Source of the DNA: Bacteroidia bacterium
Lineage (GTDB): Bacteria > Bacteroidota > Bacteroidia > NS11-12g > UBA9320
Length of the DNA stretch: 5,817 bases
NCBI GenBank assembly: GCA_022425465.1
Contig: JAKMFK010000174.1
Location: 1-5,817, forward strand
Direction of reading: 5' to 3'
Numbering within the stretch: position 1 is the first letter of the stretch; the number at the start of each line of letters is the position of its first letter. The notes beneath the pieces were generated by a model. That model was not told where the DNA came from and searched no databases. It saw nothing but the letters and a program-made list of their open reading frames with translations. Below, in pieces: positions 5,513 through 5,817 of the stretch. The position numbers and the translations under genes were made by a program.

Positions 5513-5817
5513 TTTGTTATACTATTGGTAATTGATTCAGCAACCTTTTCAGATGGTTTGGAATTGCCTAGCATTTTTCGAAGTTTACTGTAGTCAATTT
5601 CGATTGCCTTTAAATGGCTTTTGTCTTCCATTAAACGATTTATCTCTGATTTGAGTTTAGATGGGTTGAATTCATCTTGGATAAGTTCAGTAATACTTGG
5701 CTTGTCTAAAATCAAATTTACAAGGGAAATATATTTTACTTTGATTACGGATTTCGCGATCCAATAGCTTATCCTATTCGTAGTATAACAGACAATTTGT
5801 GGCACACCCATTAGGGC
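5509..5817 (-). CDS. lpxB: lipid-A-disaccharide synthase, C-terminal part (gene continues past the right edge)
   Basis: The frame is open to the window edge and encodes the last 102 residues of LpxB, the GT19 enzyme that joins UDP-2,3-diacylglucosamine and lipid X to make the lipid A disaccharide at the inner-membrane face. Recognisable family features are ALMGVPQIVCY at the visible start (the methionine at 5811 is internal), then R-I-S-Y-x-I-A-K, VKYISLVNLIL and ELIQDEF, followed by the charged C-terminal helix ending in the TAA at 5511-5509. The UDP-GlcNAc-binding half and catalytic residues lie mostly outside the window. The partial frame is intact and no frameshift is seen. In many Bacteroidota lpxB follows surE, which I would expect beyond the edge but cannot see. 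Confidence 0.92.
   Translation of the reverse strand, partial: ALMGVPQIVCYTTNRISYWIAKSVIKVKYISLVNLILDKPSITELIQDEFNPSKLKSEINRLMEDKSHLKAIEIDYSKLRKMLGNSKPSEKVAESITNSITN

Noticed and set aside
5509..5811. A complete 100-residue protein starting at the ATG at 5811
   Set aside because: The frame stays open to the window edge with ALMGVPQ, an internal LpxB motif, so this methionine is internal and the gene is cut by the window edge.
1..5817. Mobile element, CRISPR array, toxin-antitoxin or phage-defence system
   Set aside because: I found no transposase, integrase, regularly spaced repeats, tRNA-like fold or known defence-family motifs. All sizeable genes are recognisable chromosomal functions or a lone lipoprotein.

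Overview
The window reads as an ordinary chromosomal stretch from a Bacteroidota bacterium, probably in or near the Flavobacteriales. The DNA is strongly AT-rich. No gene start has a Shine-Dalgarno sequence, and A-rich leaders stand in its place. The Bacteroidota sigma-factor -7 motif TAnnTTTG recurs just upstream of genes, and the best-recognised proteins (LpxB C-terminus, BadF-type kinase, YCGG lipoprotein) have a Bacteroidota flavour. The exact genus cannot be read from this piece.

All supported genes lie on the minus strand, so transcription runs from high to low coordinates. From the right edge: the C-terminal part of lpxB (lipid A disaccharide synthase, entering from outside the window); a 154-residue lipoprotein of unknown function with a YCGG motif and a C-terminal CxxC; a hairpin with a T-tract that looks like a terminator at about 4896-4922; then a two-gene unit in which a BadF/GlcNAc-kinase-like sugar kinase overlaps a beta-phosphoglucomutase by 4 bases. 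After an AT-rich inverted repeat comes a GT87 (DUF2029) membrane glycosyltransferase starting at TTG. A 214-base gap holds only a weak hairpin and a very short plus-strand reading frame. The left third is a second tightly packed unit: free methionine-(R)-sulfoxide reductase (msrC) overlaps an AtoE-type short-chain fatty acid permease by 4 bases. The first 18 codons of a further gene follow after 21 bases and resemble the start of a tRNA-(ms2io6A)-hydroxylase.

The functional themes are envelope biogenesis (lpxB, lipoprotein, GT87), sugar-phosphate metabolism (kinase plus mutase), and oxidative repair plus short-chain fatty acid transport (msrC-atoE). I see no mobile element, CRISPR array, RNA gene or defence locus, and no convincing undescribed system. 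The most useful leads are the coupled kinase-mutase pair without a visible phosphorylase, the msrC-atoE-(miaE-like) gene string, and the cysteine-bearing lipoprotein next to lpxB.
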